This document shows positions 59,203-64,000 of a stretch of DNA of 64,000 nt, piece after piece. The notes under the pieces are model-generated. The model searched no databases. It was not told the DNA's origin and worked only from the letters and a program-made list of their open reading frames with translations. How positions within the stretch are numbered: position 1 is the stretch's first letter; each line of letters opens with the position of its first letter. The translations under genes and the position numbers were made by a program. The DNA is from Pseudomonas capeferrum (lineage in GTDB: Bacteria > Pseudomonadota > Gammaproteobacteria > Pseudomonadales > Pseudomonadaceae). Location: positions 161,456-225,455 of the forward strand of contig NZ_JMIT01000002.1 in NCBI RefSeq assembly GCF_000731675.1, written 5' to 3'.

Positions 59203-61968
59203 TCAGACCAACCGGGACAACAGCTCCTCGGCTTCCTGACGCTGGGTCCCGTCGCCATCCTTGACCACTTCATCAAGGATGTCACGCGCCCCCTGGTGGT
59301 CGCCCATGTCGATGTAGGCACGCGCCAAGTCGAGCTTGGTGGCTACTTCGTCACTGCCAGAGAAGAAGTCGAAGTCCAGGTCATCCAGCGGCTCGGGCTC
59401 CGGCTGCGCCACTGCATCCTCAGTGGTGAAGTGCGGTTCCAGCGAAGGCGATTCGAGGTTCTGCGACAGCTTGTCCAGCTCTGCGTTGACGTCGTCCAGC
59501 TCCGAAGCAAAGCTTTTGGCGGCCGGCGAATCGTCGTCCAGCGACAGCGACAGGTCGAAATCGGACGGCAGGTCGAGCTCGGTGATCGGCTCGAACTCCG
59601 GCACGCTGTCGAAGGCGGCCAGTTCGGCGGCGACATCCACCGGGGTTTCATCGGCGACAGCCGGGGCAACCGGCTCGCTGACATCAAGGTCGAAGTCGTC
59701 CAGGTCCGCAACCGGCTGCGGCTCGGCCTGCGCCAGCATCGCTTCGAAATCAGCATCGGCTTCGGCTTCGGCTTGCAGCTCGGCGTCCACGACGGCCGGC
59801 TGTTGCTCTACCTGCACCTCGTCCAGTACGGGCTCATCCGGCACCGATTCATCCAGTACAGTCTCGTCCAGTACCGGCTCGTCCAACAGCGGCGCTGCCA
59901 GTGGATCTTCCTCGGGCAGGTCTTCGTCAAGGCTCAGATCGAAGGCGCTGTCCAGGTCCGATTCCTCAAGCGAAGGCATCTCGCTAAAGGCCTCGGTTTC
60001 AGGCTCGACGATGTCATCCAGCGCTGCCTCAGCGACCGAATCGGGCTGCTCCAGTACCGCTGGCTCGTCTTCCGGCTCAGGCTCAAGCGCTTGCTCTGCC
60101 ATGCCCTCGGAAACAACGTCTTCAACCACCGGTGCCTCAGGCGGGTCCTGCAGCAGGCCCTGCACGTACTGCTCATCCATTTCAGCAGCCAGCGCTGCCG
60201 CGCCCAGACCGGCGGCGGCCACACCCAGCATGGCTGGGAAGCGGCCTTTGATTTCCTGAACCTGAGCCACGTTCTGTTCGGTGGCCGGCAGCACACACTC
60301 CTGCTCGACGAACGCACTGTGATCACCCTGGCGGGCATACACTTCCATCAGCTTCAAGCGCAGCTCATCACGGCCGGGCTCTGCGGCGAGGGCGGTTTCG
60401 AGCAGCTCGGCGGCATGATTCAGACGGCCGCTTTCAACGCTCTGCTCGACCTCGGCCAGCAGCGCGGCAGTGGCGTCGGGCTCAAGCACAGGCTCGGTGA
60501 CCGGGACCGCAGGTTTTTCCGCGGCGGCAGCAGCTGCGGCAGAGGCCGCGACCACGGCTGGCGACAGCGTGACGCTCGGTGCCGTAACATCCAGGCCTTC
60601 AAAGCTGTCGGAGGCCATGTCCAGCCCCGCACCCTGCTCTTCCTCAGCCAAGGCCCGCGCCATGCGCAGGTGTTTCTCTGCCTCTTCCTGAGCCTTGCGC
60701 TTGCGCATCAAGAGCACCAGCAGAAGCAGCAGCACGAGGAACGCAGACCCTGCAATCAGCCACAGCAGCAAGGGGTTGCCGAGCACATCGTCGAAGGCGC
60801 CGCGCGGCTGGGCAGCCGGCGCAGCATTGGCGGCAGGCACGTTTTTCGGCGCGGTGTCGACAGCGGCCGGCGCAGGCTTGACCACTGGCTGGGCATTTGC
60901 CGCCGGTTTCGTGGGTGCTGGCTCGCCTGGCAGCGCGGCGGCGACCGGCGCCGTACCGGCCGCGCCCTGGGCCTCAAGACGGGCCAGTTGGTTGTTCTTC
61001 AACTCGATCAGACGCTGCAGCTTGTCCAGCTGGCTCTGCAGGTCTGCCATGCGGCTCTTGAGCTCATCGTTGTCACGGCGGCTGGTGTCGAGGCTTTCCT
61101 GGGCCACGGCCAGCTTGTCATTGAGCGCCTTGGCCTGCCCTGCGCCAGCCTGGTTGCCGGGGCTGACCAGGCGCAGGTTGTCACCTTGGGCAATGCGCTC
61201 CGGCGCCGCGTCGGCAGCACCACGGCGGGTGGCGTCGAGCTGGCGGGCACGCGGCCCCAGGCGCCGGCCTTCACGCCAGGCCGCATACTGCTCGGCCACG
61301 TCGCGAACCGCTTCACCCTGAGGGATGTTCTGCACCTGTTGCTGATCGGGCAAGCGCAGTACCTGGCCAACCTTCAACTGGTTGATGTTGTTGCCAATGA
61401 AGGCGTCCGGGTTCAGCGCCTGGATCGCGATCATGGTCTGCTGTATCGAACCGCCCTGGCTGTTGCGCGCGGCAATCTGCCACAAGGTGTCGCGGCGCTG
61501 GGTGGTGTAGTTGCTCGCACCCGTCACCGCCGGCGCCACATTGGCCGCCGCCGGTTGCTTGCCCTGCGCCTTGGCCTGGTCGAGCAGGACGCTGTAGTCG
61601 CGCAGCAGTCGCCCCTGCGGCCACATCACCTGGACCAGGAACTTGACCACCGAGCCCGGCAGCGGCTGGCTGGAAGTGACGCGCAGCACGCTCCTGCCGT
61701 TGGGGTTGATCACCGGTGTGAACGTCAGGTCTTCGAGGTAAGTCGGAAAGGCCACCCCCGCCTTGCTGAACTCTTCCGGCGGCGCCAGGCTCGGCGCCAC
61801 CTCGGCGGCAGTGAGGTCGCGCACATCGAGCAATTCGATCTCGGCGTCCAGCGGCTGATTCTGTGCCGACTTGAGAGTCAGCTCCCCCAGGCCCAGGGCA
61901 TTGGCCATACCCGACGACAGCGCCGAGGCAGCCGCCATGGCCAGAACCAGTTTGCGAATTCGAAGCAT
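59203..61968 (-). CDS. fimV: FimV polar hub / peptidoglycan-binding protein
   Basis: A 921-residue bitopic protein: signal peptide (MLRIRKLVLAMAAASALSSG), a periplasmic FimV N-terminal domain (SAQNQPLDAEIELLDV), a LysM domain near 153-200 (DTLWQIAARNS), a coiled coil near 285-335, and one membrane helix near 397-420 followed by RKRK. A very acidic cytoplasmic region of Glu/Asp/Pro/Val repeats (about 560-830) leads to a conserved C-terminal TPR-like tail (LDLARAYIDMGDHQGARDIL). FimV organises the cell pole, type IV pili and cAMP signalling. Flanking usg and truA match the usual Pseudomonas order. Confidence 0.95.
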   Translation of the reverse strand: MLRIRKLVLAMAAASALSSGMANALGLGELTLKSAQNQPLDAEIELLDVRDLTAAEVAPSLAPPEEFSKAGVAFPTYLEDLTFTPVINPNGRSVLRVTSSQPLPGSVVKFLVQVMWPQGRLLRDYSVLLDQAKAQGKQPAAANVAPAVTGASNYTTQRRDTLWQIAARNSQGGSIQQTMIAIQALNPDAFIGNNINQLKVGQVLRLPDQQQVQNIPQGEAVRDVAEQYAAWREGRRLGPRARQLDATRRGAADAAPERIAQGDNLRLVSPGNQAGAGQAKALNDKLAVAQESLDTSRRDNDELKSRMADLQSQLDKLQRLIELKNNQLARLEAQGAAGTAPVAAALPGEPAPTKPAANAQPVVKPAPAAVDTAPKNVPAANAAPAAQPRGAFDDVLGNPLLLWLIAGSAFLVLLLLLVLLMRKRKAQEEAEKHLRMARALAEEEQGAGLDMASDSFEGLDVTAPSVTLSPAVVAASAAAAAAAEKPAVPVTEPVLEPDATAALLAEVEQSVESGRLNHAAELLETALAAEPGRDELRLKLMEVYARQGDHSAFVEQECVLPATEQNVAQVQEIKGRFPAMLGVAAAGLGAAALAAEMDEQYVQGLLQDPPEAPVVEDVVSEGMAEQALEPEPEDEPAVLEQPDSVAEAALDDIVEPETEAFSEMPSLEESDLDSAFDLSLDEDLPEEDPLAAPLLDEPVLDETVLDESVPDEPVLDEVQVEQQPAVVDAELQAEAEADADFEAMLAQAEPQPVADLDDFDLDVSEPVAPAVADETPVDVAAELAAFDSVPEFEPITELDLPSDFDLSLSLDDDSPAAKSFASELDDVNAELDKLSQNLESPSLEPHFTTEDAVAQPEPEPLDDLDFDFFSGSDEVATKLDLARAYIDMGDHQGARDILDEVVKDGDGTQRQEAEELLSRLV

Positions 61969-62038
61969 GACCTCTTCCCTTGTATGAATCGTCCCGAAAC
62001 CTGCATGCAGAGCAGGACAAAAGTGCTCGCAGTATCTT

Positions 62039-63043
62039 TTACAGCCTGTCTTTAATCAACAATTGTGCCACCTGCACAGCATTGAGCGCCGCGCCCTTGC
62101 GCAGGTTGTCGGTGGTCAGCCAGAGGTTGAGCTGCTGGTCTTCATCGACACCATGGCGTACACGACCAACATAGACCACGTCTTGGCCCACTGCGTCACC
62201 AACCGGGGTCGGATAATCGTCGCGTTCCACCAACTCGACGCTGTCGGCAGACTCCAGGGCCTGGTTGACCGCAGCCAGGTCGACCGGGCGACGGCTCTGC
62301 ACGGCCACACTGAAGCTATCGCCGAAAAACACCGGGACTTGAACGCAGCTCACCGAAATCTTCAGTTCAGGCTGCCCGAGCAGCACGCGCAATTCGCTGA
62401 CCAGGCGCCGCTCCAGCGCGGTGTGGCCCTGTTCGTCGGCGGCGCCGACCTGGGCCAGCAGGTTGAACGCCATCTGGCGGTCGAAGAAGCGCGGCTCCAG
62501 GGGGCGGGCGTTGAGCAGCTCGGCGGTCTGCCGGGCCAGTTCGCTGACCGCTTCGCGCCCCTGCGCGGACACCGCCAGCGCGGCCATCACCTGAACCCGT
62601 TCGATGTCCAGCAAGCCTTTGAGCGGTGCCAGCGCAACGGCCAGGGCAACGGCTGCGCTGCTAGGGCTGGCAATGCGTGCAGGCAGCGTCAGGCCGGCAA
62701 GGCGTTCGGCATTGGCTTCAGGCACCACGGCAAGGGCATCGTCCAGGCCGGCGGACAGGTCGATGACCGTGCAGCCTGCCTGCAGGGCCTTGCTGGCGAA
62801 GCTGCGGCTGACCGCCGCGCCTGCGGCGAAGAAGGCCAGCTTGACCTGGGCGAAATCGAAGCTGTCCACTTCGCGGACTTTGAGCTTCTTGCCGGCGAAC
62901 ATCACGCTGCTGCCTGCGGACTCCATGCTGGCCAGCAGGTGCAAGGTGGCGACCGGGAACGCCAGTTCTTCGAGAATCTGTACCAGGGTTTCACCGACGC
63001 TGCCGGTGGCGCCGACGACGGCGATATCGAGAGAAGGGTTCAT
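62039..63043 (-). CDS. Usg-1 protein, aspartate-semialdehyde dehydrogenase paralogue lacking the catalytic Cys
   Basis: A 334-residue protein with the Asd fold: VVGATGSVGETLVQIL for nucleotide binding and a C-terminal dimerisation domain. At the catalytic position the usual N-P-x-C reads S-P-S-S (126-129), so Ser129 replaces the nucleophile and it is unlikely to be an active dehydrogenase. Such Usg proteins lie beside asd in many Pseudomonas and their function is unknown. The start at 63043 is chosen by family length; a long upstream extension is rejected. Confidence 0.88.
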   Translation of the reverse strand: MNPSLDIAVVGATGSVGETLVQILEELAFPVATLHLLASMESAGSSVMFAGKKLKVREVDSFDFAQVKLAFFAAGAAVSRSFASKALQAGCTVIDLSAGLDDALAVVPEANAERLAGLTLPARIASPSSAAVALAVALAPLKGLLDIERVQVMAALAVSAQGREAVSELARQTAELLNARPLEPRFFDRQMAFNLLAQVGAADEQGHTALERRLVSELRVLLGQPELKISVSCVQVPVFFGDSFSVAVQSRRPVDLAAVNQALESADSVELVERDDYPTPVGDAVGQDVVYVGRVRHGVDEDQQLNLWLTTDNLRKGAALNAVQVAQLLIKDRL

Positions 63044-63144
63044 GCTACGGGCTGCCTCAGGCGAAACGGGGAGCGGCACTTTACTCGCATTGCCCCGACG
63101 AGGCCAACACAGCCATTCGTTTGCTACCAGGCGTAACCCACCAT

Positions 63145-63177
63145 AAAAAAACCCGCGCTGTCGCCAGCGCGGGTTTT
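63145..63177 (-). terminator. Rho-independent terminator of asd
   Basis: In the minus direction a stem AACCCGCGCTG with complement CAGCGCGGGTT is followed by seven T. It separates asd from usg, so the latter has its own promoter within about 100 bases. Confidence 0.9.
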
Positions 63178-63194
63178 CGGTCAAACCAGAACGA

Positions 63195-64000
63195 TCAACG
63201 CTCCAGCAGAATCCGCAGCATGCGGCGCAGCGGTTCGGCGGCGCCCCACAGCAGCTGGTCACCCACGGTGAACGCACCCAGGTACTGCGAACCCATGTTC
63301 AGCTTGCGCAGGCGACCCACCGGAATGTTCAAGGTACCGGTGACCTTGGTCGGGGTCAGCTCTTGCATGCTGATCTCTCGCTGGTTCGGCACCAATTTCA
63401 CCCATGGGTTGTGCTGGCTGATCATGCCTTCGATGTCGGCCAGTGGCACGTCCTTGTTCAGCTTGATGGTCAGCGCCTGGCTGTGGCATCGCATGGCGCC
63501 GATGCGCACGCAGATACCGTCGACCGGGATCGGGCTCTTGAAACGACCGAGGATCTTGTTGGTTTCAGCCTGGGCCTTCCACTCTTCACGGCTCTGCCCG
63601 TTCGGCAGCTCCTTGTCGATCCACGGAATCAGGCTGCCGGCCAGCGGCACACCGAAGTTCTCGGTGGGGAACGCTTCACCGCGCATGGTCTCGGCAACCT
63701 TGCGGTCGATGTCCAGAATGGCGCTGGCCGGGTTGGCCAGGTCATCGGCCACGGCCGCGTGGGTGGCGCCCATCTGCTTGATCAGCTCACGCATGTTCTG
63801 CGCGCCGGCACCGGAAGCTGCCTGGTAGGTCATGGCGCTCATCCACTCGACCAGGCCGGCTTCGAACAGGCCGCCCAGGCCCATCAGCATCAGGCTGACC
63901 GTGCAGTTGCCGCCAATGTAGTTCTTGGTGCCGGCATCGAGCTGCTGGTCGATGACCTTGCGGTTGACCGGGTCGAGGATGATGACCGCGTCATCCTGCA
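63195..64000 (-). CDS. asd: Aspartate-semialdehyde dehydrogenase, C-terminal part (cut by the window edge)
   Basis: About 268 codons of the gene are present; the N-terminus lies beyond position 64000. The catalytic cysteine is intact in [11 protein letters not shown], and the second half includes [19 protein letters not shown] and [17 protein letters not shown], typical of the Gram-negative Asd type. It reduces aspartyl phosphate to the semialdehyde, the branch point for lysine, methionine, threonine and diaminopimelate. A terminator follows at once. Confidence 0.96.
   Translation of the reverse strand, partial: QDDAVIILDPVNRKVIDQQLDAGTKNYIGGNCTVSLMLMGLGGLFEAGLVEWMSAMTYQAASGAGAQNMRELIKQMGATHAAVADDLANPASAILDIDRKVAETMRGEAFPTENFGVPLAGSLIPWIDKELPNGQSREEWKAQAETNKILGRFKSPIPVDGICVRIGAMRCHSQALTIKLNKDVPLADIEGMISQHNPWVKLVPNQREISMQELTPTKVTGTLNIPVGRLRKLNMGSQYLGAFTVGDQLLWGAAEPLRRMLRILLER

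Noticed and set aside
59296..62055. A 919-codon open frame opposite fimV
   Set aside because: Antisense shadow of FimV; low-complexity Arg/Gly/Gln composition and no ribosome site.

Overview
The window is chromosomal DNA of a high-GC gammaproteobacterium, almost certainly of the Pseudomonas putida group. The basis is the PpsA/PpsR pair, a giant 1621-residue NAD-glutamate dehydrogenase, MetZ-type methionine synthesis, the FimV-Usg-Asd block, a trpF-accD-folC-dedD-cvpA-purF-metZ order typical of Pseudomonas, and Pseudomonas-style REP palindromes. Species was not verified by any search. There is no prophage, insertion sequence, integrase, CRISPR array or plasmid function. Nearly all of it is backbone.

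Layout. 0-9 kb: ppsA facing its regulator ppsR, then gdhB and a small acidic protein. 9-15.6 kb is the most accessory-looking part: a LysR regulator divergent from an amine/amino-acid FAD oxidase and an orphan polyamine-type binding protein, a NUDIX hydrolase, soxR with a redox promoter on the opposite strand, and a two-gene class II aldolase / DapA-like unit behind a palindromic operator. 15.5-23 kb: a REP palindrome, an unrecognised ORF, then a tight moxR-DUF58-DUF4381-batA-batB-batD operon. 23-29 kb: a long BIME-like inverted repeat, then sbcD-sbcC coupled to a glutathione S-transferase gene. 29-34 kb: a 59-residue exported protein, a lactonase-like propeller, a small Pseudomonas protein, and an RND exporter coupled to a YCF48/BNR protein. 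34-41 kb: pepN, DUF2797, DUF1315, rhomboid, metallophosphatase and nadK on the minus strand, with a divergent DUF1853 gene. 42-49 kb: cytochrome b561, a D-cysteine desulfhydrase-like PLP enzyme, fadH, a nitrilase-fold protein lacking catalytic residues, an AraC regulator, a 28-codon ORF and a DUF2242 lipoprotein. 49.3-50 kb: a minus-strand tRNA cluster (Val, then three identical Asp). 50-64 kb: a leftward housekeeping block asd, usg, fimV, truA, trpF, accD, folC, dedD, cvpA, purF, metZ, SDR.

How the genes work together. PpsA makes PEP from pyruvate and PpsR switches it by phosphorylating a threonine beside the catalytic histidine. GdhB feeds glutamate carbon to the TCA cycle. MoxR and the Bat proteins form a chaperone/VWA envelope system. 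SbcCD is a hairpin nuclease. The 50-64 kb block combines aspartate-family and sulfur amino acid synthesis, purine, folate and fatty acid initiation, tRNA modification, envelope division (DedD) and the type IV pilus/polarity hub FimV.

I did not find a clearly new multi-gene system. The observations most worth following are the SoxR-type promoter reading antisense into the NUDIX gene, the predicted dead nitrilase-fold protein, the palindromic operator before the aldolase/DapA pair, and two very short genes (59 and 28 residues).
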